Shown here: positions 1 to 7,859 of the stretch, piece after piece
Numbering within the stretch: position 1 is the first letter of the stretch
Layout: every line of letters starts with the position of its first letter
From: Candidatus Melainabacteria bacterium
GTDB lineage: Bacteria; Cyanobacteriota; Vampirovibrionia; LMEP-6097
Assembly: GCA_005110385.1 (NCBI GenBank)
Contig: DUDT01000012.1
Coordinates: forward strand, 1 to 64,000
Length of the DNA stretch: 64,000 bases
Reading direction: 5' to 3'
Position numbers and translations under genes: made by a program
The notes under the pieces: model-generated
Told to the model about the DNA's origin: nothing
Database searches by the model: none
Seen by the model: the letters and a program-made list of their open reading frames with translations, nothing else

Positions 1-252
1 ACTAAAATATCAATGAGTTCAAAAGCTTGTCCTTGGCAAAATGGATTTCAAGAATCTTACTACAGCGGTTTTAAGCTAGATTTAGGTGATGCTAATAGAT
101 TTGATTTTAAAGGAGAATTAATTGAAAAAATAAATCAAACAATTAATTACTACAACAAATCCAGAATACATACTGCTCTGAAAACTAGTCCCAGTAAATA
201 TTACGAGCAATACAATAATGAAAAATCTATATTATTAAAGAAGGTAATTTAG
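1..252 (+). CDS. IS3-type transposase, C-terminal part of integrase core (partial)
   Basis: The frame is open to the left window edge, so the gene starts upstream. The visible 83 codons carry the end of an rve/DDE integrase core: KISMSSKACPWQNGFQESYY, then the typical tail with NYYNKSRIHTALKTSPSKYY. In IS3-family transposases the segment after SPxxNG contains the last catalytic Glu, here in GFQESY. It would insert and excise its own element. A decayed relative with the same block (ILMSAKASP, stop, LNGF) lies near 62300. Whether the part outside the window is intact cannot be seen. Confidence 0.8.
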   Translation, partial: TKISMSSKACPWQNGFQESYYSGFKLDLGDANRFDFKGELIEKINQTINYYNKSRIHTALKTSPSKYYEQYNNEKSILLKKVI

Positions 253-282
253 GTGTTTTATGTTTGGGGGGATTGACACTCC
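1..282 (+). mobile_element. Right end of an IS3-like insertion sequence
   Basis: The transposase tail is followed 12 bases later by GGGGGGATTGACACTCC at about 265-282. Its reverse complement, starting GGAGTGTCAATCCCCCC, looks like an IS3-group terminal inverted repeat. The left end is outside the window, so the inverted-repeat match cannot be confirmed. From 283 to 505 I see no convincing gene. Confidence 0.5.
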
Positions 283-505
283 GCTTCTTTGATTTTCTGA
301 GGAGCAATGGTGGGATCTTTAGAAATAGGCTGTGAGGAGCTTCTATTAAATAAAGCTCTGATTCTGTTTATCATCTTCAGATGGGGCTATACTTATTATG
401 CCCCTTCTGGAACATACGCTTTAATAGTAAAGCAGTTTGGTGCTCAATCTGAAGTTATATTTTCGGAAGTTCTTGTATTTCGATCTAGAGGAGGTTCTGA
501 CAAAC

Positions 506-1753
506 CTATTCTGGACGCGGCGGGGTCACAGTCAGGCTCTGTATATTATTAAACAAGCGAAGTAAATCATCATAACTCGACAACCCTATGCTATTAGCTT
601 GCGATTTATTATCATTAACAGCGTTAAGAGTTACTTTTAAAACCCAATCAATAAAACCACCACGAGCTAAACCACCTGAATTAGTAAGTCCTTCAAGCTC
701 AGAATTAGTTAAGCTATTTATTGGATCTGATCCTGTGTGGGAAATTAATTTCCTAGCCAAATCAATTTTTTGTTTTTCTCCCGTCAATCGTCCTGTATAA
801 TTAATCTGTTTAAAATCTAAATATCTATTAATAGCTGTAGTTACTAAAGCAAATCTTCTGCCCGTACTTACATTACCATCTCCTAATTCTCTATATCTCT
901 TAAGATCCCTATTAGTCTCATCTGATTCTTGAAGGCCCCAAAGACTAGAACTAGCAGAATTAATAAAGTTTATTGCTGTGACTAACGGGGCAATGTCTGT
1001 TAATCTACCATTCTCAAGTATTCCATCTTTGAATCTGGCTCCACCTTCTCTTTCAATTACCTCGCTAATTTTTAATCTTGTCTCTTTTTCAACCTCTCCA
1101 ATAAGGGAATCACTCTTCGCCGTAGATCTTGTATTTTCAGGACTTATCGCATCTATCAATGCTCGTAAAATAGGAGGGATTGTTCTAGGCTCTGTAGTTG
1201 ATTCTAAGAGATTTAAAGCAGCTTTAATTTCTCCTCCAGCCTTTGTAAGAGAATCCTTCCCTATCTGTACGACACCCTCTGGTGTAACTGGGTCTGGTGA
1301 TGGTAAAGGTGAGCTCATAGCTTCTTGAAGAGAGGTAGCGCTCTGTCGTCCTGCAGCTATTTGTGAAATCGGTGATTCTGGACCTAGACCCTCTTGAGCT
1401 ATTGTCAGTGCATACTTCTCTGTCTCCAAGATCCTCTGCCTTGCATCAAAGAAAGCTTTAGCTATCCTATTCTCCTTGTCTTGAGTATTACCATCACTAT
1501 TATTCCTCCCGGAGACTGACTCTGCGAGCTGTTTTAATACTCTTCCTAGTTGATCAGTAGGTTCTGTTGCTGCTAAGGCACTTACGGTTTCCTTTTCCGC
1601 CTTGCCGATGCTCTGGCTAATTTGCTGAGCAGCTTGAGATAAGCTGTTAGACGGATTTTTTGGCTTATTTTTGGAACCAGATAGGTCTATCCCCTCAAAT
1701 AGCTCTCTCCCCTGAGAAAAATTCAAGCCACCAGTTAATCCATCTTTTGCCAT
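506..1753 (-). CDS. Hypothetical protein, 415 aa, Ser/Asn-rich
   Basis: I do not recognise this protein. It starts at an ATG with a strong AAGGAG site eight to nine bases upstream. There is no signal peptide or membrane segment. The first 90 residues are rich in Ser, Asn, Gln and Lys (SGSKNKPKNPSNSLSQAAQQ), followed by a largely helical body rich in Glu, Arg and Leu. This composition and lack of a Sec signal match the other orphan proteins in the window (8749, 44707, 59547, 62683), which may form one secreted class. It stands alone between the IS end and the DUF2075/MazG pair. Function unknown. Confidence 0.65.
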   Translation of the reverse strand: MAKDGLTGGLNFSQGRELFEGIDLSGSKNKPKNPSNSLSQAAQQISQSIGKAEKETVSALAATEPTDQLGRVLKQLAESVSGRNNSDGNTQDKENRIAKAFFDARQRILETEKYALTIAQEGLGPESPISQIAAGRQSATSLQEAMSSPLPSPDPVTPEGVVQIGKDSLTKAGGEIKAALNLLESTTEPRTIPPILRALIDAISPENTRSTAKSDSLIGEVEKETRLKISEVIEREGGARFKDGILENGRLTDIAPLVTAINFINSASSSLWGLQESDETNRDLKRYRELGDGNVSTGRRFALVTTAINRYLDFKQINYTGRLTGEKQKIDLARKLISHTGSDPINSLTNSELEGLTNSGGLARGGFIDWVLKVTLNAVNDNKSQANSIGLSSYDDLLRLFNNIQSLTVTPPRPE

Positions 1754-2008
1754 TGCCTTATATCTCCTTTTTTTTAATTTATAAAATGGGTGTGTAGTCC
1801 AAAATAATTGTAGCTGAAAATCAATTCAGCTAGTTATCTTGATTAATATAAAGGCAGATTTCATAGTTTTTGACTATTATCTTCATAACTCAATAAGTTT
1901 ACATTATTGATTAATTTATAAAACTGCTTCACTAGCTTAATTTCACCAAAATATGATGGCTTGTAAAACAAATCTATAACTGTGTATATATCTACCAAGC
2001 CCTTAAGA

Positions 2009-3892
2009 TCATTTACAAAACGACCTGAAATATTCCTGTGTCTCTTTATCTGTGCAGTATATGTAGCAACCCTTCATGCCTCTAGTCATAAGGGTTCTGT
2101 AGGTGTTTTTGATAATCAGGTCTACTTTTTTCAGTGTCTCTTCCCTATTGATCAGTAACTGAGATTTATAACCTTTTAAAGATGTATCTGTTTTAGCTCT
2201 AGCAGTGGGGTCTGTTAATATTTGACCATTGCGCACCACAAGATCATCACCGATAATAACTCCGATGTAATCGAGTTCAAGACCTTGGCAGGTATGTATA
2301 CAACCTACTTCTTTTACTGAGTTGGGATCGATAATCCAGAGATTACCATAACTACCTAAATTCCATTGCATTTGAAAATCAGTCTGAGGCGGTGATATAG
2401 CTTCACTTTGTGCATTTATAATAATATCCATGGCTGTAGAGTTCGTTTTACTAGCCCAATTCCAGCAATACCCCGCCACTAAACGAGCTTTATTCTTCTC
2501 TTTATTCTTTTCAAAAATAATATCTCTCAGCTCATTAGGAGTATCTATGACCTTAAAATCGTAATCATTATCATCTAAACTAGGATTCGCGGTTTCTCTA
2601 ATATTTAAAGCGTGGTCTAGCCAAGCTAAGTATCCATCAGAGCCATTACATCTGAATTGAGAACTCAGTTCTAATGTGTGTACCTGAGCATTATATGATC
2701 TTGCCCATTTTTTTATTTCTTCTTTAGTTCCTATATCTTTAAGCGTAACCCTCTGATCTTCATCGATAAAGAAAATAGAGAATTTAGCTGCTTCAATAAT
2801 TTCTTTAACCTGGTTCTCACCAAGGTTCTGGAACATTCCAGATTTCTCATTCAGTCTATGAGCCTCATCTACTATTAATGCATCGAAGATATTATTACCT
2901 TTATTAATAAAAGCTCCTGAACCCGTGAATAAATTAGAAATTTCTGTTTTTTTAATGGTTCCAGTTAGTTTACTCTCATAGACAGCTCTTGGGGCAGCGT
3001 TTTTTGTGACATATTTAGTTACTTTACCTAAGCCTGTAAGTTTAACTAATAAATTAATCGCTACGACCGTCTTTCCAGTTCCTGGACCGCCTTCGATAAT
3101 AAAAACATTCTTGTTAAAGGCAGTGGATTTTTTCGCTAAGAATATAGCATTTTCATATATAACCTTCTGCTCATCAATTAAAGTAAATTCTTCATTTCCT
3201 TTTAACATCTGAGAAAGACAGTCAGCGAGATTCTTCGAAGGTTTTATCTTCCCGTTATCAATGCGATACATGGTGTTTTTTCGATCGCCATATTTAATAA
3301 ACTGTTTAATGAATTTCTGTAATTCACCAGCATCGTTCTTTAGGAAAACAGGTGCGATGCTTAGATGTCTGTCATAGAAAGAGTTTCTGATTACAGTATC
3401 TTCGTCGTAGTTGTGAAGATAGGCGCAGGGGTTTAGCGAAATCCTCTCTTCATAAACTGTTTCATTAAAGTTCTTTAGTAAAGAGCAGTAAGACCAGGCT
3501 TGATAAGAAGGGTGTGCTGTTTCTACGTCCCTGCCTCTAAACTTTGTAACCACAATCCCATCTTTCTCTGTAAGCTCCGCTCCAGACCACTGCTTAAGTT
3601 CGACAACTACAACATTCTCATTGTGATACTCATCTTCACCTGCAATAATGAAATCTACTCGCTTAGAAGTTTGTGGGATATGGTATTCAATACTTATGCT
3701 TGAGTCTTTAGGGATTTCAGAATCATTTAATACAAGGCTCATTCTGAGTAATGATTCACGCCAAGAGTTAATTTCCGCTTGGGCAACGCTTCTTCCTGTG
3801 CTGTTTTTATATTCTCTTAAAACAATATTTTCAATATCATTTGATAAAACATCGGTTTGAAATTGGTCTTTAGTGCCTTTATAGACGATCAT
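2009..3892 (-). CDS. DUF2075-family nuclease/helicase-like ATPase, 627 aa
   Basis: The N-terminal region carries a PD-(D/E)XK nuclease-like pattern: Asp80 in KRVDFII, then VVVVELKQW (Glu98-Leu-Lys100), then a QAWSY motif near residue 131. A P-loop helicase core follows, with Walker A GGPGTGKT at 268-275 and Walker B VDEAHR at 341-346. A C-terminal stretch has superfamily-1-like features (SSQFRC, then HTCQGLELDYIGVIIG near the end). This is the DUF2075 architecture. The ATG overlaps the stop of the upstream MazG-like gene by four bases, so the two are probably translationally coupled. Nuclease-helicase proteins of this kind have been linked to phage defence, which makes that role plausible here but unproven. 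Confidence 0.8.
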   Translation of the reverse strand: MIVYKGTKDQFQTDVLSNDIENIVLREYKNSTGRSVAQAEINSWRESLLRMSLVLNDSEIPKDSSISIEYHIPQTSKRVDFIIAGEDEYHNENVVVVELKQWSGAELTEKDGIVVTKFRGRDVETAHPSYQAWSYCSLLKNFNETVYEERISLNPCAYLHNYDEDTVIRNSFYDRHLSIAPVFLKNDAGELQKFIKQFIKYGDRKNTMYRIDNGKIKPSKNLADCLSQMLKGNEEFTLIDEQKVIYENAIFLAKKSTAFNKNVFIIEGGPGTGKTVVAINLLVKLTGLGKVTKYVTKNAAPRAVYESKLTGTIKKTEISNLFTGSGAFINKGNNIFDALIVDEAHRLNEKSGMFQNLGENQVKEIIEAAKFSIFFIDEDQRVTLKDIGTKEEIKKWARSYNAQVHTLELSSQFRCNGSDGYLAWLDHALNIRETANPSLDDNDYDFKVIDTPNELRDIIFEKNKEKNKARLVAGYCWNWASKTNSTAMDIIINAQSEAISPPQTDFQMQWNLGSYGNLWIIDPNSVKEVGCIHTCQGLELDYIGVIIGDDLVVRNGQILTDPTARAKTDTSLKGYKSQLLINREETLKKVDLIIKNTYRTLMTRGMKGCYIYCTDKETQEYFRSFCK

Positions 3893-4218
3893 ATTAATTC
3901 TGTATATTTATCGCTTTTACCTTTTGCTCTGTTAATAGGGTATTTATCAGAGTTTTTTTGAAGCTTCTCTAGGATTATATCTTCTATATTTAAGTTATGT
4001 TTCTCTGCGAGCAGTAATGCATAGATGAAAATATCAGCTAATTCTTCTTTTAATTTTATAGGATCAGCTCCTTCAGTGCTTTTCCAGAGAAATAGTTCAT
4101 TTAGTTCTGCGGCTTCGATGGATAATGCTAAAGCGAGATCTTTACTATTATGGAATTGAGACCAGTCTCTTTCGGAAACGAATTCACTAATTCGGTTAAT
4201 AGTTCTTTCTAGGGGCAT
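3889..4218 (-). CDS. MazG-like nucleotide pyrophosphohydrolase, 109 aa
   Basis: This is a single-domain all-alpha NTP pyrophosphohydrolase of the MazG/RS21-C6 type. The metal-binding pattern is visible: SIEAAELNELFLW around residue 35 and LKEELADIFIYALLLAEK around residue 57, giving the ExxE...ExxD arrangement that binds magnesium. The family hydrolyses NTPs or dNTPs to the monophosphate and pyrophosphate. It is the first gene of a two-gene unit with the DUF2075 protein (ATGA overlap). The pairing suggests nucleotide depletion or sanitation coupled to a nucleic-acid enzyme; that link is inference. Confidence 0.85.
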   Translation of the reverse strand: MPLERTINRISEFVSERDWSQFHNSKDLALALSIEAAELNELFLWKSTEGADPIKLKEELADIFIYALLLAEKHNLNIEDIILEKLQKNSDKYPINRAKGKSDKYTELI

Positions 4219-4316
4219 AGGGTAATCTTACGATATTGACAGGTTCAGTTTTAGTAATTAATTGTCAAAATAATTCACTTTTCTTATTTGTATATTTTAT
4301 ACAAGGAGGGGGTATT

Positions 4317-4844
4317 ATGCCAGTTAATAATGCAACTTGGAATGATCCAATTATTGTGCAAGGCAAAGGGATGCCACTAAGTACTAATGTGGGACTCGAT
4401 GGAACTGAACCTACACACTTTTATGAGCGATTTGGAGTGCGTGCAGCCTACAGCCATTCTCAAGGAAGTATTATGGCAGCACTTGCAGGCGGAAATGAAC
4501 GTCGAGTAAGAAGAGGAGAACTAATAGGTACATCCACAGCTGATCCAAGAACTATTCCAGATCCACTTCAAAATGGTATAGCTCGTGAACACCTTAACCC
4601 AGGGGTTCATGGGATAAAATCCTTAACACCTGACCAATTTATTGCGGTAAAACAAAAGAGGAACCCTTCTGTAGAAGGAGCTAACACCATTTATGCTTTT
4701 TATCCAGATCTAAATAGAGATGGTAAAGTGGATACTGTCAAGGATGGTCAAATAGGAGCAATTGGTTTCTATGATCCAGAAAATAGAAAATTTTTACCTT
4801 TATATTCACCTGCTGGTCGAAGAAATTATCGAGGAGGTCAGTAG
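4317..4844 (+). CDS. Hypothetical protein with one EF-hand-like calcium loop, 175 aa
   Basis: The frame is open from 4236, but the ATG at 4317 is preceded by AAGGAGGGGG at good spacing, so I take that start. There is no signal peptide. Residues 131-142 (DLNRDGKVDTVK) form an EF-hand or dockerin-like loop with acidic ligands at positions 1, 3, 5 and 9. A second acidic loop protein is encoded at 49662. The rest is unrecognised, with a middle part containing GIAREHLNPGVHGIKSLTPD. It probably binds calcium and may be exported by a non-Sec route; both are inference. Confidence 0.6.
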   Translation: MPVNNATWNDPIIVQGKGMPLSTNVGLDGTEPTHFYERFGVRAAYSHSQGSIMAALAGGNERRVRRGELIGTSTADPRTIPDPLQNGIAREHLNPGVHGIKSLTPDQFIAVKQKRNPSVEGANTIYAFYPDLNRDGKVDTVKDGQIGAIGFYDPENRKFLPLYSPAGRRNYRGGQ

Positions 4845-4888
4845 AATGGTTTTATTTATGTTACTTATAAAAGATTAACTCACGCACG

Positions 4889-4918
4889 TGTTACTTACAA
4901 GTAAATAAGTAACATTTT
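4889..4918 (+). terminator. Hairpin after the EF-hand gene
   Basis: TGTTACTTA and TAAGTAACA form a perfect 9-bp stem with an 8-base loop, followed by TTTT. It lies 45 bases after the stop of the EF-hand gene. The stem is AT-rich and the T-run short, so it is a weak intrinsic terminator at best. Confidence 0.4.
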
Positions 4919-5076
4919 CCTAGGGTTTTGTTATTTAAATATTAATCGAAAAAAGAGCTTAGGCTTAATACTCCCCTTATCCAAAATTTAAACCAAGCAA
5001 AGCTAAATAGCTTTTATAATATGTAAAGTGGTACGAACGGGACGAACAAAACTTTCTCTTCGTAATTTCTTAAAAC

Positions 5077-5153
5077 TGGTGGTCCCAGTGTGACTTGAAC
5101 ACACGACCAATCGATTATGAGTCGACTGCTCTGACCAACTGAGCTATGGGACC
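5077..5153 (-). tRNA. tRNA with CAT anticodon, probably tRNA-Ile2 (lysidine-modified)
   Basis: A full cloverleaf can be drawn: acceptor GGTCCCA/TGGGACC, D arm GCTC/GAGC, anticodon stem GTCGA/TCGAT with loop CTCATAA, T arm GTGTG/CACAC with loop TTCAAGT, discriminator A and an encoded CCA. The anticodon is CAT. The core GACTCATAATCGATTGGTCG resembles bacterial tRNA-Ile2 more than elongator tRNA-Met, so the C34 is probably converted to lysidine. It is not an initiator, since the first pair is G-C. Its first 19 bases are repeated four times directly upstream. Confidence 0.85.
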
Positions 5154-5466
5154 ATTTAGTGCGCGTCCCGCAGTTCGACTGACTCTTTTTATAAAAGGCT
5201 GCCGCCTTTAAGCCAACTGAGCTATGGGACCATTTAGTGTGCGACCCCGCAGTCTCGACTGACTCTTTTTATAGGAGGCTGTCGCCTCCAAGCCAACTGA
5301 GCTATGGGACCATTTAGTGCGCTTCCCGCAGTTCGACTGACTCTTTTTATAGGAGGCTGTCGCCTCCAAGCCAACTGAGCTATGGGACCATTTAGTGCGC
5401 TTCCCGCAGTTCGACTGACTCTTTTTATAAAAGGCTGACGCCTTTAAGCCAACTGAGCTATGGGAC
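5154..5466 (-). repeat. Four tandem 78-80 bp repeats, each starting with the 5' end of the adjacent tRNA
   Basis: Four units, with their tRNA-like blocks at 5213, 5293, 5371 and 5449, lie upstream of the tRNA on its strand. Each starts with GTCCCATAGCTCAGTTGG, identical to the tRNA up to the D loop. It then continues with three hairpins: RRAGGC/GCCTYY, CAGT/ACTG and TGCG/CGCA. Two units have AAAGGC/GCCTTT and two have GGAGGC/GCCTCC, a compensatory change in both arms. The unit length is close to a tRNA gene. It looks like decayed tandem tRNA copies or a structured RNA array. Confidence 0.9.
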
Positions 5467-5564
5467 TAAACAGGAAAATATTATAGCTTAAACTATTTCT
5501 CTAAAAGATCTTAATCAGAAAAAATAATATTGTTTTGATTAATGATATAAAAATTTCTTTTTTT

Positions 5565-5597
5565 AAAACAAAACAGCAGCCCTGAGGCTGCTGTTTT
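5565..5597 (-). terminator. Intrinsic terminator after the 132-aa gene
   Basis: CAGCAGCC and GGCTGCTG form a strong GC-rich 8-bp stem with a four-base loop, extended by AAAA/TTTT. On the minus strand it is followed by TTTTGTTTT. It lies 34 bases beyond the stop codon of the 132-aa gene. Confidence 0.85.
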
Positions 5598-5630
5598 AAA
5601 TCTACGACGTTGTAAATCAAATGAATTCAA

Positions 5631-6029
5631 TTAGGCTTTAGATAAGTCAATAAGTGACTTACGTAAACTTTGTTCTTGCTGTACTTCTTGGTTGTAATGT
5701 TGTTCTTCTATTCTTAATTCACCAAGAAGGGCTCTCGCTTGATACAGCATCTGTCTGATTAAATCCTGGTCTAACGAGACGTTAGTGAAAGTACCAGTAC
5801 CACCATCAAAATTCTGTATACCAGATTCAAGAGCTGCGTATAAAATTGCTCCATCAGGTATCCCTGCATAATATTGAGTTTGAATATCTGTTAAAACGTT
5901 CTGAACATTTCGCTGTTCACCTAACATTGTTTGCTGTAATTCAGTCTCTAGTCTTGCTACTACTTGTTGTTGAGCATCGATTTTAGATCTAACCTTTGCT
6001 AATTGCTGCGATGTATTAATTGCACCCAT
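5631..6029 (-). CDS. Hypothetical coiled-coil protein, 132 aa
   Basis: I do not recognise this protein. It has no signal peptide. Residues 1-45 (QQLAKVRSKIDAQQQVVARL) and 95-125 (RALLGELRIEEQHYNQEVQQ) are strongly helical and Gln/Glu-rich, separated by a Gly/Thr-containing middle. It could be a small chaperone, adaptor or structural protein. The ATG is preceded by an AGGAGG site. It forms a single-gene unit that ends in a clear terminator, and a 250-base AT-rich spacer separates it from the prenyl synthase gene on the other strand. Confidence 0.7.
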   Translation of the reverse strand: MGAINTSQQLAKVRSKIDAQQQVVARLETELQQTMLGEQRNVQNVLTDIQTQYYAGIPDGAILYAALESGIQNFDGGTGTFTNVSLDQDLIRQMLYQARALLGELRIEEQHYNQEVQQEQSLRKSLIDLSKA

Positions 6030-6292
6030 GACACCTACCTCCTTGTCTCTACACTATACTTAACGAAATACACATTAATATTTGGTTAAGTTACACCTAG
6101 AACTTTTCTTAATTAATCCTTTCGATCGATCAACGAATCAAGTTCTATAGTACATATACCCGAATTTCTAAAAATATTCTCTTGAATGTAAAAAAAAGTT
6201 AAAATTTTTTTATTTCTCTTGAAATTTTTGATTTAAGTTGTATTGAAAACCGTGAAATATAGGCTAGACTGGTATTTGTGTTAACTAGCCAG

Positions 6293-7324
6293 ATGAGTTT
6301 TTTAAGTTCTTATAGTAAAGTTTTTGAAAACGTACTATTAAATATCGGAACAAATTTAAAATCCTATATAGCATTTAATGTAAATGAAGAGAAAAAATTA
6401 TTCTCTGCTATTTCCTATGCTTACGCAAACGGAGGTAAACGCTTAAGACCGGTATTAGCTCTCTTAACAGCTGAGGCGGTTAAGCAGAGATCTCAAGATT
6501 TAGATAAGGGGTTTGCTTCAAGTCAAACAATATTAGATAGTAGTCAAGATGAGCTAATAAAAAATCCAGCGATGGGGCTTGCACTTGCTATTGAGTTAAT
6601 ACACTGTGGAAGTTTAGTTCATGATGATCTACCTTGTATGGATAATGATGATCTGAGAAGAGGTAAGCCGACGAACCATGTAGTCTATGGAGAAGATATA
6701 GCATTACTAGTAGGTGATTTTCTTTTAGTTAATCCGATATCGGTTTTTATTGAGTATAGTAAAGATGTTTTAGGTCTAAATGATTCTCTTATTCTTAAAG
6801 TAGTAAGTAATTTGACATTAGCTGTTCAACAAATGATAGTGGGGCAGGCTATGGATTTAGAGCTTGCTCGGTTAAATCTTCAATTTAAAATAGAGGACGA
6901 CGAAAACGCAGAAAATGGAGTTGTGCAGCGGTCTCGATTAGAATATTTCGAAAAATCTAGATTAATGCAGGAATTTAAGACTGGAGCTTTACTCTCAGCC
7001 TCTATCGTTAATGGAGCCATTTTAGCAGGGGCAGATACTAGTCAATTAAAAGCTTTAGAAAAATATGCTGCTAATTTAGGTTTAGCTTTTCAGATCGTTG
7101 ATGATGTTTTAGATTATACTGCTACACCTGAGCAAATGGGCAAACAGACCCAAAAGGATGCCCAGCAGAATAAGCTTACTTATGTTGATTTGTATGGAAT
7201 AGACGGAGCGAGGGCTAAAGCTTCTGAATTAATTACTGAAGCTAAGGAAATTTTATCGGCAACTCAGATTTATTCTGATAAACTAAAGTTGGTTGCGGAT
7301 TATGTCCTTCATCGAAACAATTAA
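6293..7324 (+). CDS. Polyprenyl (geranylgeranyl/farnesyl) diphosphate synthase with an in-frame repeat insertion
   Basis: This is a trans-isoprenyl diphosphate synthase that extends allylic diphosphates with IPP. From the ATG at 6293 (an in-frame GTG lies at 6278), the first aspartate-rich motif DDLPCMDNDD is at 111-120, the KTG motif near 229 and the second DDVLD at 270-274. GGKRLRP near 47 is the IPP-binding site. At 343 aa it is longer than the usual 290-300. Extra residues lie at about 62-92 and 200-215; the second stretch, EDDENAENGVVQRS, is encoded by a copy of the interspersed repeat. The next gene overlaps its end. The product could be C15 or C20. Confidence 0.9.
   Translation: MSFLSSYSKVFENVLLNIGTNLKSYIAFNVNEEKKLFSAISYAYANGGKRLRPVLALLTAEAVKQRSQDLDKGFASSQTILDSSQDELIKNPAMGLALAIELIHCGSLVHDDLPCMDNDDLRRGKPTNHVVYGEDIALLVGDFLLVNPISVFIEYSKDVLGLNDSLILKVVSNLTLAVQQMIVGQAMDLELARLNLQFKIEDDENAENGVVQRSRLEYFEKSRLMQEFKTGALLSASIVNGAILAGADTSQLKALEKYAANLGLAFQIVDDVLDYTATPEQMGKQTQKDAQQNKLTYVDLYGIDGARAKASELITEAKEILSATQIYSDKLKLVADYVLHRNN
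6891..6940 (+). repeat. Interspersed palindromic repeat, short copy A, inside the prenyl synthase
   Basis: The copy contains the core AAAACGCAGAAAATGGAG within the coding region and is read in frame as DDENAENGVV. The flanks ATAGAG and CTCGAT are a decayed remnant of terminal arms. The peptide frame is the same one that is open through the full-length copies. Confidence 0.85.
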
Positions 7325-7763
7325 AGCAAATGGTTTAGAGGTCTTAAGTGCTGTCGTGCTGGCTAATTTTATTGCTCAGTTAACTAAGACCATCTTATAT
7401 TCTTGTTCTAAGAAAAAAATTATCTGGTCAATGCTATTAAATACAGGCGGAATGCCTTCTAGTCATACTTCTTCGATGATAGCCCTTTCTACTTCTATCG
7501 GTTTAATTTCTGGTTTCGAATCTATTCATTTTGCGATAGCCCTTACCCTGTCGGCAGTAGTAATGTATGATTCAGCTGGCGTTCGTCGTTCAGCTGGACA
7601 GCAAGCTACGACTTTAAATCATATTTTAAAAGAACTTCCTCACGACCATACTTTAAATGGTATAAATCTTAAAGAGGATTTAGGACACAGTCCTAAAGAG
7701 GTTTTCGCTGGAGCTTTACTTGGTGTTTTAGTAAGCGTACTTCTTCATAACGCTTTACTTTAG
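7302..7763 (+). CDS. Divergent PAP2 (DUF212) family membrane protein
   Basis: This 153-residue integral membrane protein carries the DUF212 signature: TGGMPSSHTSSMIALS near residue 48, then DSAGVRRSAGQQATTLNHIL near 90. It ends with LGHSPKEVFAGALLGVLVS. The family is related to vanadium-dependent acid phosphatases and is common in cyanobacteria and plants, where it usually lies near or downstream of prenyl synthases. A TTG at 7293 is possible, but the ATG at 7302 fits better; it overlaps the prenyl synthase end by 23 bases, implying coupled expression. It may dephosphorylate a prenyl diphosphate; this is inferred from family and context. Confidence 0.85.
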   Translation: MSFIETIKANGLEVLSAVVLANFIAQLTKTILYSCSKKKIIWSMLLNTGGMPSSHTSSMIALSTSIGLISGFESIHFAIALTLSAVVMYDSAGVRRSAGQQATTLNHILKELPHDHTLNGINLKEDLGHSPKEVFAGALLGVLVSVLLHNALL

Positions 7764-7859
7764 AGTGCTTATAAGGACGACGAATGACCGCAGTGTGCTG
7801 TGGGTACATGAGGATCATGAGGACAACGAAAATGCAGAAATTGGAGTTGGCGAGCAGTG
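7764..7859 (+). repeat. Interspersed palindromic repeat, long copy B
   Basis: This long copy follows the DUF212 stop codon directly. It contains GACGAATGACCGCAGTG, a variable stem TGTGC/GTACA, CATGAGGATCATG and the core GAAAATGCAGAAATTGG. The peptide frame is open (TNDRSVLWVHEDHED, NENAEIGV). The terminal arms AGTGCT/AGCAGT are imperfect, suggesting an older copy. It also supplies the start region of the following gene. Confidence 0.85.

Noticed and set aside
307-552. An 81-codon plus-strand frame between the IS end and the 415-aa gene
   Set aside because: It overlaps the end of the 415-aa gene on the other strand, has no good ribosome site and resembles no family.
5077-5153. Initiator tRNA-Met
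   Set aside because: The acceptor starts with a paired G-C and the anticodon stem lacks three consecutive G-C pairs; the core resembles tRNA-Ile2.
5154-5466. CRISPR array at the tRNA repeats
   Set aside because: The units are contiguous tandem copies without unique spacers, and no cas genes are in the window.
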